Shown here: positions 20,897-31,796 of the stretch, piece by piece
Position numbering within the stretch: position 1 is the stretch's first letter
How the letters are laid out: every line of letters begins with the position of its first letter
From: Coptis chinensis
Lineage: Eukaryota > Streptophyta > Magnoliopsida > Ranunculales > Ranunculaceae
Length of the DNA stretch: 64,000 bases
Direction of reading: 5' to 3'
NCBI GenBank assembly: GCA_015680905.1
Contig: CM027378.1
Coordinates: 84,287,501-84,351,500 of the forward strand
Position numbers and translations under genes: made by a program
The notes under the pieces: model-generated
Seen by the model: the letters and a program-made list of their open reading frames with translations, nothing else
Told to the model about the DNA's origin: nothing
The model's database searches: none

Positions 20897-21334
20897 CCGC
20901 TCCTAAAAAGGACCTTAAATAAGTACCAAATCTAAAACACCCACAACTTCACCTACAAAATGATTTATAATCTAATCTTTTGTGCATATGATCTACTAAC
21001 CATAAAGAACATCTCTACAAAAATTCAACTCGTTTGATATACTCTAACTTAGATAAAATTATTTTCCACTTTTGAAAATATATATAAAGGTCCAGAAATG
21101 TCTAGTTTTTGCAATTATCATTTGCTAATGTTAAAAATTGTCAAACAAGTTGAATTTTTGTAGAGATATTCTTTATGGTTAGTAGATCATATGCACAAAA
21201 GATTAAATTATAAATCATTTTGTAGGTAAAGTTGTGGGTGTTTTAGATTTGGTACTTATTTAAGGTCCTTTAAGGTCCTTTTAGGAGCCGGGTATATATA
21301 TATATATATATATAGTTTCTAAATGTTGAATTGA
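20792..21334. mobile_element. foldback / MITE-type inverted repeat element
   Basis: The sequence from 20792 and the sequence up to 21334 are inverted copies: ACTCAACCCAAATCAATTCA on the left against TAGTTTCTAAATGTTGAATT on the right, TA tracts, then an inner pair of ~150-bp arms with ends CCCGCTCCTAAAAAGGACC (20896) and GGTCCTTTTAGGAGCCGGG (ending 21292). The inner 397-bp unit is a typical MITE. The last part of the right outer arm is displaced to 27824-27842 because CACTA element 2 is inserted in that arm. Confidence 0.75.
20829..20892. repeat. (TA)n microsatellite
   Basis: About 32 TA dinucleotides. Matching TA tracts occur at 21293-21313 and 21577-21649, where they form part of the foldback arm and of the duplicated CACTA end. 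Confidence 0.95.
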
Positions 21335-21570
21335 CACTACACCATAATAGGATATTTGCAACACTCCCTTTTTTTATTTGCAACGGTTATTTAGCGTTAG
21401 TAAGTTTCCAACGTAAATAAGCGTTGGCAATGTTGTAAAGTGTTGCTTTATTTGGGTGAATTTCTGAAATTAATTGCTAACGCTTAAAAAACGTTAGAGA
21501 AGTGTTACAAATTAAAATTTTGAAAATTTCAAGAAAACTAAAAAAAAAATCGAAATATAAAACATAACTT

Positions 21571-21652
<82 letters not shown>

Positions 21653-21930
21653 TCTAAATGTTGAATTGACACTACACCATAATAGGATATTTGCAACACT
21701 CCCCTTTTTTGATTTGCAACGGTTATTTAGCGTTAGTAAGTTTCCAACGTTAAATAAGCGTTGGCAATGTTGTAAAGTGTTGCTTTATTTGGGTGAATTT
21801 CTGGAATTAATTGCTAACGCTTAAAAAACGTTAGAGAAGTGTTACAAATTAAAAACTTGAAAATTTCGCAAACGAAAAAAATCGAAATATAAAACATAAC
21901 TTTTTTTTCTCTCCTCTCTCTCTCTCACCG
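21313..21930. repeat. 335-bp tandem duplication of the CACTA 2 left end
   Basis: TAGTTTCTAAATGTTGAATT plus CACTACACC... through AAAACATAACTT occurs twice, with the CACTA starts at 21335 and 21670. The repeat unit includes flanking target sequence, the terminus and subterminal repeats, separated by a TA tract, so it arose after insertion, probably by slippage or unequal exchange at the TA tracts. Confidence 0.85.
21577..21649. repeat. (TA)n microsatellite
   Basis: About 36 TA dinucleotides at the junction of the tandem duplication. Confidence 0.95.
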
Positions 21931-22439
21931 CCGCATTATTTCAAGATCCCTAATTTTCGCACTCCTCAAAATCAAATTCCATATTGACCGAGTCAGTCGT
22001 TACTAGTTGATGTACAGATCTGTTTCTAATTCCCTTATATCTTTCATTTCTGCTTCCAAATCTTCACCTCTCTGTGCTGGTTTGTTTCTTTAACTATTTT
22101 TTCAATTCAATCTACATTTCTCAATAACATAGGGAAGATTTATAATAATTCATTATTGTTATTGTGTAGAAGGGAGAGCAGTTGCCGCTGCAACAGCTAC
22201 TTCATTCAGGGGAAAAGCACCTGCTGTCACCTCGTTTTATGGAAGAACAGAGTCGAGGAATGTGCCCAACGGATGGCTCTCTGGATGCTCGCCCTTCCCG
22301 GCCGCAGGTTTACATTTATATATATTTATTTATTTTTGGGTGTTTGTATTGTTCCTCTAAGAGGATGAAAGGAGATGATGTATTGTTTAAAGTAAAAGGT
22401 CTGAGTAGGAATTTATACTACTCATTTTGTGGGTATGAA

Positions 22440-22736
22440 TTTGATGGTGGGTGACAGAGTTCCTACAACCCCTTCTATTGCTTACTGTTCAAAGCCTGAA
22501 GGAGAAGAATCTGAAACTTATCATATTCGCTGTTCTTGGCAGGTCATTTTTTTTTTAAAGGTTGGTTTCTTTTGTTGTTGTTTTTGCATTTTTGGTTGTT
22601 TAATTGATGATGGGATGTTTTTACTTTGGTTAAAATAGTGAAGAAGCTGTGAAAGATGCTATAATTTATAGTTATAAGGCTGCTGCTAGTGGATTTTCTG
22701 CTAAACTTACTCCTGAACAAGTTTCTCAGATCTCAA
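22440..22736 (+). pseudogene. subtilisin-propeptide-like inhibitor (I9) fragment
   Basis: Two exon pieces: 22440-22542 (SKPEGEESETYHIR, then a small deletion shifting the frame before the VLG part) and 22639-22736 (EEAVKDAIIYSYKAAASGFS then AKLTPEQVSQIS), with acceptor AAATAG and donor AA|GTATG. The YSYKxAASGFSAKLTPEQ motif is the core of the Inhibitor_I9 fold, found in subtilase prodomains and in stand-alone plant propeptide-like inhibitors of the At1g71950 (SPI-1) type, whose length and KPExEExExYHIR lead-in fit best. The C-terminal tail is missing. It sits inside intron 1 of the NDPK fragment and in the same orientation, so the transposon carries two interleaved host genes. Confidence 0.75.
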
Positions 22737-22739
22737 GTA

Positions 22740-24360
22740 TGTTATTTTGTTTCTTTCTGTTTTGTACTTTCAATTAAAGCTTGGGATTGGTATGGTTGTT
22801 GCAATTTGTGATTGAATTGAAGAGTTTAGGTTGTTTAAATAATGCTAGTTATAATGATTTGTTGGATTGAGTTGTTTTTATTGGTCCATGAATTTGATGA
22901 AAATAGATTTGATAGGGTGTCATTATTGGAGCTCATTCGAATATGAAAGTCATTAATTGGCACACCACCATTACCAGATCCTTGACTACACGGAAATGAT
23001 TAATTGAAATGAAGAAATAATGAGTCCTTTCGTCTTGTGCCCCTTGGAGAGCCATTTACTGACAGTAAGAATTTAGCTTTGAAAACGGGTTTAGATCCAA
23101 GAAGCTTAAAAGAAGCATAAAACACTGATAATCATTTAGAACCATTGTTTAAAGTAAAAGGAGATGATGTATTGAGTAGATGATGTTCTGGGCAAAATGA
23201 AGAGGGCCCCTGTCCTTGTTGGAGTTATAGCAATGTGACATTCGCAACCTCTTCAACATAAACTATATATCATATAAGTATAGTGGGTCGGAATAAAAGG
23301 CGTGGGATGCATTCTTAATTTGGATGATATTCTAGACTTCTCCCGACATTTATATACATTACTCCCTGAACTATATACTCATCTTTTCACTACCGTTATT
23401 TCCTGCAGTGATCAAACCTTTCTCTCGATCCTTTCATTTCATTTTTGAATTTGTACACGGTCGATATGATTAACACATCTTATATTTGTCTTTTCAACTT
23501 GTGCATATTTAGCACTGAGCTCTCTTAGGTGCTATGCTTGATTTCTGAAATTTAACTTCTCATTTTGTCCCTTTTGAGTTCCTTGATGTGCAATTAAGCC
23601 AATAATTAATTTCAGAGAGACATGTTAACAATTACAAATCCTTTTTACGTTTTTACTAAAAAATTCGTTTTTGGGTAAATTGAATTGCAATCTATACGCT
23701 ACACCAGTTCATGTAACTAAAGTCTCTGTGCTTTTGATGAACTGATCAAATCATCTCACTTGGTTTCTTTCATTTGGATGATCTGTTATGAAATGGTTCA
23801 CAATCAAAGTCATTTTAACCCCAACAGTTAATATTGGACTAGGAGCATTCATTGCTTTTTGTATCAGAAGCTGTTGCTAACTTGCTATCAATTAATGCTT
23901 TCCATTTTTTTTTATTTCAAAATACTTAAGTCAATTGAACACAACGATGAAGTATGAATTATATAATTAGATAGAAAATATATCGACTTTATATACTGAA
24001 AACAGTATTCTTATTTTTTGAGCTTTTAGCAGCCATAATTCTTTATCATAGTTGTTGTGCACTCGCCTAGGCTATGATCTAGTACCTAGGCTCAAAGCTA
24101 AGTTACATTGAACAGATAAATGTAGTGACTGACATGGCGAAATAAAACAAATTGAGGTATATTACATGCTTTGTGTCCGACACGAACATGTGGATAAGTT
24201 GACGACATGGATTACCTTCATAATATGTCGTGTCCATGTAACATAGCCTCAAACCCTGGCTAATGTCTTGTCATTGTGATTTAAAAAGTTTAACTATGTG
24301 ACTTAATTAGAAAATCCTGTTTTGTTCATTTCTGATTCTGAATTAATGGTCTATTCTTGT
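22740..24360. other. intron-like sequence between captured exons
   Basis: AT-rich, no coding motif seen. Includes both the sequence after the inhibitor fragment and presumably the rest of NDPK intron 1. Confidence 0.5.
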
Positions 24361-25199
24361 AGTTTACATGCTTAAGGAGCAGGATGTATATGCTGCAGAG
24401 GTATGAACTACTCTAGATGAATCTTCTCTGGGTTGCACACTTTTTGTTATACTGTTTGTTAACATCCATTTGCACTTTGTTTATTCAGATGGAACACACT
24501 TTTATTGCAATTAAACCTGATGGAGTGTAGAGAGGTTTGGTAAGTCTCTAGACATATTTTATTTTGCAGACCACCTAAGTCAGCAGACTGTATACACTAG
24601 CCACCTTTTCCAAAGGACTAGACTGTTTCTATTGGCTTGGATTTTGCATTTGAGTATGGCACATTATTAGAAATATCTCTTCTATCCCTCTCCATCAACC
24701 CAATTTGTTTTGTCGAACTCATCACTTGAAAACTTCTGAGTCTGTCCTTTCTTGGAGTCGATTATTGGGTTTCCCTTACTACTTCTCTTTTCATTCTTGG
24801 ACACGTCTTAAACATTTTCATTTTTTGACCAGATCGCAGAAATTATGTCACGTTTTGAGCGCAAAGGTTTTAAATTAGTGGCTGTTAAGCTGGTGGTTCC
24901 TAACAAGGAGTTATTTGAGAAACATTACCACGATCCGAAGGAGAGGCCTTTCTTTAGCGGTCTCGTGACTTCCTTAGCTCTGGACCTGTGCTTGCCATGG
25001 TTAGGATCACAAACATTCCCTTGCTTCATGACAAACTCTTCTCCTTTGCAAGTCTGAAGTTAAGTATTTAAATGTATATAGGTCTGGGAAGGCAAAGGAG
25101 TTATAAAATATGGGAGGAAACTTATTGGAGCTCTGCAGACCCACGTAAAATCGAGCCGGGAACTATAATGCGTGGTGATCTTGCGGTTGTGGTTGGGAG

Positions 25200-27440
25200 G
25201 TAGATAATTCTTACCTGAAGACAACTTTAGTTTTGTTCCCTTCATTTTATTCCCTTCATGTCTTATGGTTTGTTTCATCTGTACGGACATTGTTCAAGTT
25301 CTCTAAGTATCTCTCTTACTTAAGTATTTGGTTTATGTGGATTTGGATTAGGGGTAGAAGTTGAAAGTTGCAAGTTTTTTTTTTTTTTTTTGCTTGACAA
25401 TCAATATCATTTTGTAGCATCCTTATGTTTATGGGCTGTTCTTGACAACCCACTCCTACCGCCGTTAGTGTCCCACTAACCGCCTTCCCCCATAATGAGA
25501 GGTACGGTTTTCCTCGAAAGCTCCGTAATGAGTAGATGCCATGACTGTAACCCTGGTCTTGTAGGAACCTAGACGATGTGGGACTAAAATACTTTCACCC
25601 CGTGTGCTAGGGGCTTTTCCAACACAACCGTGGTAGTATGACATCCTCTTCCGTAAGTAGCTTTCTTACCTAATTACCGACTGCAGGCAAGATACACCCT
25701 ATTTATGGTTATGATTTGATCAGATATTTAAAGCCGGAAGGAACATTTGTGTGGTTGCTTCAGAATTGGTTCCAAATAGTTGCTTTTTTTTTTTTGGCAA
25801 TATAATGACCATGTTCGATATTAACCAATTAATACTTATTTTTCTTTCCTTTTATTTGTTTTTGTTTTATAACGGATGGCGGTTGTACCGCCTTGAACTC
25901 CTCGGGGGCATGGATGGTCGAGGCCCGCAATTGGGATTGTTGAGCTTTCTCGAGTGTCATTCAGTGCATCGTTTTGGAAGGACTAGTTACTACAGTTTCC
26001 TTTTGTACTAGATCGCAATTCATTCAAGATTCCGCTTACTTCCTTGCTTACAAAGTGGTCACGAATGCAAATTTACTCATCGCGATATTCGTACTCTTTC
26101 GCAATAATTGGTTCTTTTGCTAACACAATACTTAAAATCAGCCTTTATCGATAAGAAATATTGAAGGGGTGTGAGGGAATCTCATCACAACAAAACAAAG
26201 AGGCAACAAAACTATGCAAAATTAAATGCAAGTTACACCGGATATCCCCGGTCCCCAATCTCTTTTACTATATCCAAAGAATAGCCCCTCCTCTCAATTT
26301 ACATAGAAGTTCACAGCCATATGGTGGCCTTAGTGTTTCGTATTGTCGATGCGGGGAAGAAGTTTCTTTGTACAGTTTGTTGCACATATACAATATACTT
26401 TATAGTGTTGAACCCTACCGTCATATAGCCGGTCTCTAACATTCTTTTGTGCGCCGTTCCTCTTAGTGCAAGAAAGGGATCCGGCGGATCAACCAAGGCG
26501 ATGCACCATTTTTGCGGTGCCACATTTTAGTGAAGTCATTTTGAAAAAGATTGCACGCATAAGGTAAGTTCATCCAATTACATTTGGTATTCTACTTCAA
26601 GAGAAAGGTGTTATTGGCTGCGTAAAGAGTATCATCTGATAAGGTTGTTAGACCTACTAGAATCCTTGAATGGTTTTTCGAGGATGTGACTGAAATTCTT
26701 TTTGGCTGTGGTATATTGAACCAAAAAGATGTTAATAGTGGACCAAGCTATTCTTTAAAGCATGCAATCGACAGAGTTCATATAGGTGCCTGCTTTATAA
26801 GTCAGTAGACTATATCACAGGCCCGAGCTACTTGTACAACTACAAACTTGTCAGTCATTTGTACCTGGCATATACCGCATTGAATATTTGTAGGACTGTA
26901 CCTGCACATGGAAACATGTAAAAGCTGGCCAAAAAAGTATAAGCATGAAATTTCAGGCAAGAGCATCCCACTACATGTCCGTACTCCATACTATAATTGT
27001 TGATGCTATTGTCATCTACTCTTCTCCATAGGTGTCTAAGTCATGTTGAGTGGTGGGATAGCACATTCAACGATCTGTTCTTAGTTAGTAGTAGTAGTAG
27101 TAGTAGTAGTGGAAGTAAATGGGCGTAGGGTTTTCCACAACGTAAGTTGTTATCTCTTGTTTAGGATCATATAGTGTATGAAAACTTTTTTTATGGTGAT
27201 AGTTCAACAATAAGTTTGTGAGGTTTAGAAAATCGCTCAAAGTTGTGAATATATATGGTTGGATTAGTTTTGTACTTTATCAGTTTTTTTTCCCATATAT
27301 ATTATGGTTTCTTTGTAAAATAGTATGAAAATGTATTGTGTACAGGATAAATTTAGCTTAAATAAGAATTTAAGATTTATGTATATGGTGCAAGAGGGGG
27401 CATCTTTTTGTAGGTTTAGCTAGTCGCCACAAAATATGAG
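25200..27440. other. CACTA element 2 interior downstream of NDPK exons
   Basis: A GC-richer stretch at 25440-25640 (contains GATGTGGGACTAAAATAC, a motif common in plant dispersed repeats) and coding-like bits at 25905-25980, 26300-26440 and 26680-26800 (FFEDVTEILFGCGILNQK) have no family I recognise. A (TAG)n microsatellite is at 27088-27111. Further captured fragments may be present. Confidence 0.45.
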
Positions 27441-27465
27441 AATTTTTTTTTTTTTATCAGCAACC

Positions 27466-27796
27466 CATCAGCAACGGTTCATAACCGTTACAAATGATTT
27501 TTAAATTAATTTTTTTTAAAAATTAACTAACAACTTTACAACGGTTAAAAACCGTTACAAATTACCAACGCTTAAAAAGCGTTTGTGAAATAAAAAAAAC
27601 AGTTGCAAATGTTTTAAATTTGTGTACAAAATAGTTATAAAAAGTGTTGCAAATCATTATTGCAACGCTTAAAAAGCGTTGGAAATTTCTATTTGCAACG
27701 CTTATTAACCGTTGCAAAAATTTCCAACACTTTACCCACGCCATATTTGCAACGCTTAAAAAGCGTTGCGAAAATTATTAGCAACGCTTTTTTGCC
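27466..27796. repeat. right subterminal repeat array of CACTA element 2
   Basis: CAACGCTTAAAAAGCGTTG and CAACGGTTAAAAACCGTTA palindromic units recur at least seven times just inside the right inverted repeat, with related units (GCAACGGTTATTTAGCGTTA) inside the left end at 21366-21470 and 21700-21810. Confidence 0.8.
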
Positions 27797-27842
27797 GTTG
27801 CAAATAGCCTGTTATGGTGTGTGTGATTTGGGTTGAGTTTTA

Positions 27843-29504
27843 TTTTACCAATTTGATATTTCTTTTAGAATTTCTCAAGGTCAAATGCTTAATGATTTGT
27901 GAAGTGGCTTTTATCCTTGATCGTAAGTACGAACAACTTCACTAGATGTCTGATGATCCCATGAATCAAGTTTCTCAGTAAGCTCTATCTCTCTCTCATA
28001 TTTAGCTTACTATTTGAACAACCTTGCGAGCTTAACTTGAATTTGATTTCTCTCTGGAGAGTTTTTGAGAGGTCACTGCAATATGTGAAGCCCTTTAGTA
28101 GTTAAACGAACCCAGATGCTGTTAGGCAGGTTCGAGAGTATCCTCCAAATTAGTTTAACTATAGAAAACTGTTTTTGCTTTAAACTTATATTAAACACTT
28201 CTTCGATATATAATAAAAAGTCTCATTTGTACTATGATTACATGATTAGTTATTAATCATGATTACATAATCACATTTTGTAATAAGAAGAGAGAAAGTG
28301 TGTTGGTATTATACATTTGTGTCTTGAGGGGCATACACCCATACTTGCCATGCCTATACCAGCATCACTCCTTGCTACAAGGGAAAACCGTTATTCAGAG
28401 TCATTATTTTTTGCCATTGTTTGGGTTGTATTGCTGGAGTGGAACTCGCTATATCTTAAATTTATTTGACTTGAAATGAAAGGATATTATGATTAATACT
28501 TCCAAGTGTTTATGGTGTGTGTGGTCTGTGTCATAGTTTGTTTCAGTAGCTCTATATTGGCAATATGATCCTTAACTGCCCTGTAGAATCCTGAGTAGGT
28601 ACCAGTTAGCCGAATTCGAGGTAATGTTTAGTATGTATTGTTTGATAAAAAGAAAAGCTTATTTTAGGATGTTGATTTTAGTATTAGAACCTATCTAAGA
28701 ACAAATTTCAGTGCTTAACCAATGATTTTGATGGTGCCAAGTTGAGAAACATATCATTCTATAAGACTAAGCCCAACAAAATAATAATGGGTTAGCACCT
28801 TATCATTGAACATAAGCTACCCACTCAGTTTCAGTTTAGGATCCTAAGTGTTTTGAGTATTATTCTAATAACAAAAAATGTTTTTTTTTTTATTTCAGGT
28901 GTCTCAGGAAGCATGTCAATCTAATTACCAGCAACTTTCGAGATGTGAGCATGGATAGGAGTTGGGTTTGGACGATACAATTTCATTCTCTGACGACGAT
29001 TATGAAAGTTTACGATAGGAGCGTCCTGACAGTTGCTGTAAGTAATGATTTTGAAGGGGATATGACTGAAATCTTATTTGATAAGGCAAAAAGTTTAGAT
29101 GAATTGTACTACTAGAGCTTGACTAAGTGGTGGGAAGGATTGATTTGTGGAGGACGAATGATACATGTACAAGAACTTCTCAATCCTAGAGCTAGATGGA
29201 CATAAACATATTCTATTAGTAAAGTAAAATAGAAAACAGTATTTACTGTGACTTCATTGAGAGAATCGGATTTGTGCTCGCATATGGTTGGATCGTTTGA
29301 ACTCAAAGACGTGGCGATATAATTTGAATTGTACATATCAGTTAGTATTTAGAATTTCTTAGAGAATGATTATTGTGAGTATATTTGTTCAAGTTCAAAA
29401 GCTGCATGTTAGCCTTGCATAACGAATTGTTATCTAATAGGAAAATGCTTGCTCTTTATTTCATTAGATATTAAACCTCACAAGTCAAATTAACATGCCT
29501 AAAA
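27843..29504. other. mostly unassigned; one coding-like fragment
   Basis: After an acceptor-like TTTCAG, 28900-29040 reads VSQEACQSNYQQLSRCEHG, stop, ELGLDDTISFSDDDYESL, stop: composition looks like a decayed host exon but no family is recognised. It lies upstream of the Helitron end at 29.54 kb in the same orientation, so it may be captured cargo. A small palindrome (GATTACATGATTAGTTATTA and its complement) is at about 28231-28270. Confidence 0.4.
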
Positions 29505-29542
29505 TGAACAGGCCCGGCCTTAAGGCGGGCAGCGTGGCTAGT
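29505..29542 (+). mobile_element. Helitron 3' end, copy B
   Basis: GCCCGGCCTTAAGGCGGGC forms a stem-loop (29513-29530) followed after seven bases by CTAGT (29538-29542) and then a host T. Hairpin plus CTRRT next to T is the Helitron 3' terminus. The sequence before it, TTAACATGCC...CAGGCCCG, is shared with copy A. The 5' TC end was not identified and no RepHel protein is present. Confidence 0.7.
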
Positions 29543-30680
29543 TAATAATAAATAGTACTAAGAATTCCATCTTATTGGTTCAGTGGATGGCAAATATCTT
29601 ATCGGGTCGGTTATTCGGTTATCGGAACCATTGACAGCACTAGAACCGACTCAAGTTGGGAAAGCATGCGCCTTCTGAAGACCCATAAAACCTTTATGGG
29701 TGCTATTAAACCTTTTTCCCAAACATTATGACCCTAGAGAACTTGCATTGTTTAACCATAGACTGAATCAACCAAGCAGATACAGTGTATGGTTGATATG
29801 TGCATAATGGTCACTAGAAGTCTAGAAGTGGATACGCCCACGCATATTTGTCACATCATAGACACATATCAATTACTTAAATGAACCTTTCCTGGCTCCA
29901 TCTAATGCAGAGAGAGTAGCCGAAGTGCTAAAAAATGTTCTGGTCCAATTTTTGGTTCACCACATGGAAGGTTGAATATTGAGTTTAATTTGCCGTATGT
30001 AACTTTCTCTACAAGTAATTGATGTAGTGTTGAGAACTGTAGGAGAATGCTTACAAGGTTGTTCACAGAGGAAGATTGGCAAACTCTCATTATGGATCTG
30101 AGTAATTTCAGTTTAATGGAAATCACACATGTAACGAAATTTTAAATGTTATAAATTTATCGCAAGTTCTAAACATCCTCTCCTACACTCTAGTCCCAAA
30201 TAGCTTATTGGTGTTACTGTAGGTTTTGAGACAGAAGAAGTTAAGTGGTGGGGGAGGTTTGATAATAAAGTAGCATTGCCAAATATGGGGCTGGAAAAAT
30301 CCAATAATGAAGAAGCCAAGGCAGTTAACTTGTGATCAAACCTGTCATTCAATCCTAACAGGTAACTTTGGTTTTACTCATCAAAATCACCATCAGGTAC
30401 GTTTCCTCTTTAATTAATTAATTAATTTATTGTGATGCTGGTATTAATGATAATAACAATCATCTATGTCACATTCACTAGGTGTAAGCAAAGTGTGTAA
30501 CATATTTTTTAACGTAAAATATACATTTATCGAGAGGTGCAAACTTCGTCTCCTACTCCCTACATAACATTACTCTCTTTAGGGATACTATAATAAATAT
30601 TGAAGAACTGCTTCCATTAAAACTCAAAATCCTACTCAAATATTCGTAACAACTTAAGTATACAGAAAAAAAAAAAAAAA
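29543..30680. other. unassigned; contains a diverged repeat of 48.1-48.34 kb
   Basis: The segment 30220-30420 (TGTAGGTTTTGAGACAGAAG, later TTCAATCCTAACAGGTAA and CTCTTTAATTAATTAAT) resembles 48139-48340 in order and spacing. It may be an exon-intron junction of a duplicated host gene. Nothing else is recognised. Confidence 0.4.
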
Positions 30681-30980
30681 TACGATGAATAGGGCTGTAA
30701 AGATATTGGTCCTGCTACTAATCTTGAAGGTCACAATTCCATCTACTATACCCATGCCCTTATGCGCCCTTATATAGATATGCAGTTTTATAAAATGATC
30801 TACGCCTCTGGTATCAACTTATACGATCCAGAAATCCGAAAGTGTTGGATATCTCTTGGAGATTGGTCATCTCCTACAGTAGATTGTATGGGTGAAATAG
30901 TTTATTCATATAAAGACAACCAAATGGACCAAATTATGAGTTATTCATGCTGTAAAGTCATCAGAGGATTTAGTGAAAAG

Positions 30981-31686
30981 TGTTGGAGTTATCCCTCACA
31001 TGAGGAGAGAAACGGAGCTGATTCTGCGTGAATATGTCAGAACGCACCTACGCTCAGAGGAGGCGCACCTGCGCTCGTACCGTAAAATCATTCCAGTGTT
31101 TTGAGCGCGACCTGCACTCAGAGGAGGCACACTTGTGCTCTTGCCGTGGAAGCATTACAGTGTTTTGGGCGACTCAAGCTCGAGAAGCGCTCGCGCCGTG
31201 GTTCCGATTTTTTCGTGGGTCTCGCTACAGTAACCGCGAAATTTGGTTTTTTGATATAAAAACAAAATCAAGGTTTTGGAAAACCTAAGACGAAGAACCA
31301 GACAAAAACAAAGAGAGAGAAACCCAATCTTGAAAGCTATCAAGATTGAGAGATAACCTTTACTGAGAGATACAACCCTCAGAAAGAGATAAGAGTGATC
31401 TAGTAAGGTGAGAGACGAAAGGAGAGATTGTAATCTTCCTTCCTACTTTATAAAGAACTAGCTCTTGTGGAAGTAGGCACCATTGGCCGAACCACGGTAA
31501 ATCTTTGTTTTGTGGTTTGCCTTTACTGCTTTGCATTATTATTTGTTGTTGATAATTGTTTAGTGAGTTGGGCATGTTAGTATAGGTTGTAGTTGATATT
31601 TAGATTTTGTCCAGGAGTTGAATTGTTTCCATATATGAAGTTATCGTGTAGTGGGGAATCGATTGGTATTGGTATAATCCCCAACA
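30981..31686 (+). repeat. copia element 1, 5' LTR
   Basis: 706 bp, TGTTGGAG...CCCCAACA. A GC-rich block of repeated GCGCACCTGCGCTC-like units (31040-31200) precedes a TATA box (TATAAAAA, about 31255) that would drive element transcription. Confidence 0.9.
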
Positions 31687-31688
31687 AG

Positions 31689-31700
31689 TGGTATCAGAGC
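31689..31700 (+). promoter_or_regulatory. copia element 1 primer-binding site
   Basis: TGGTATCAGAGC two bases after the 5' LTR, complementary to initiator methionine tRNA. Confidence 0.9.
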
Positions 31701-31796
31701 CTTGGTTAGAATAGCCTAGGGTGTTATCCGAATCTTGGTCAGAAGGTGTTTGATGAAATTCCTGAGAGAAGATTTGAGGTTAAATAACTTGTAGAG

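Larger units (their letters stand above)
22170..25199 (+). pseudogene. NDPK3: nucleoside diphosphate kinase, mitochondrial (NDPK3) type, five captured exons
   Basis: Exon pieces with good splice sites: 22170-22307 (GRAVAAATATSFRGKAP, the organelle presequence), 24363-24400 (YMLKEQDVYAAE), 24489-24539 (MEHTFIAIKPDGV), 24833-24999 ([20 protein letters not shown] then [14 protein letters not shown]) and 25082-25199 (VWEGKGVIKYGRKLIGA then PGTIMRGDLAVVVGR). NDP kinases transfer phosphate from ATP to NDPs; the presequence plus YMLKEQ segment marks the plant mitochondrial intermembrane type. Broken: in-frame TAG at 24528-24530 after DGV, a frame shift before SSGPVLAMV, another at the DPRK segment, and the last exon with the catalytic-His motif (NIIHGSD) is not found. 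It lies wholly inside CACTA element 2, and intron 1 contains an inhibitor fragment from another gene. Confidence 0.88.
21335..27823 (+). mobile_element. CACTA element 2 carrying host gene exons
   Basis: The left end (21335-21362) starts CACTACACCATAATAGG and the right end (27797-27823), read inverted, CACACACCATAACAGG; both lead into TTTGCAAC subterminal repeats. A 3-bp target duplication TGA (21332-21334 and 27824-27826) fits the superfamily. The opposite arm of the surrounding foldback element preserves the uninterrupted target (complement of 20802-20815), confirming the boundaries. No transposase is present. The interior carries NDPK and subtilisin-inhibitor fragments on the plus strand. 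The left end is duplicated (second copy starts at 21670). Confidence 0.85.

Noticed and set aside
22170..25199. Functional NDP kinase gene
   Set aside because: In-frame stop, two frame shifts, missing catalytic-His exon and location inside a transposon.
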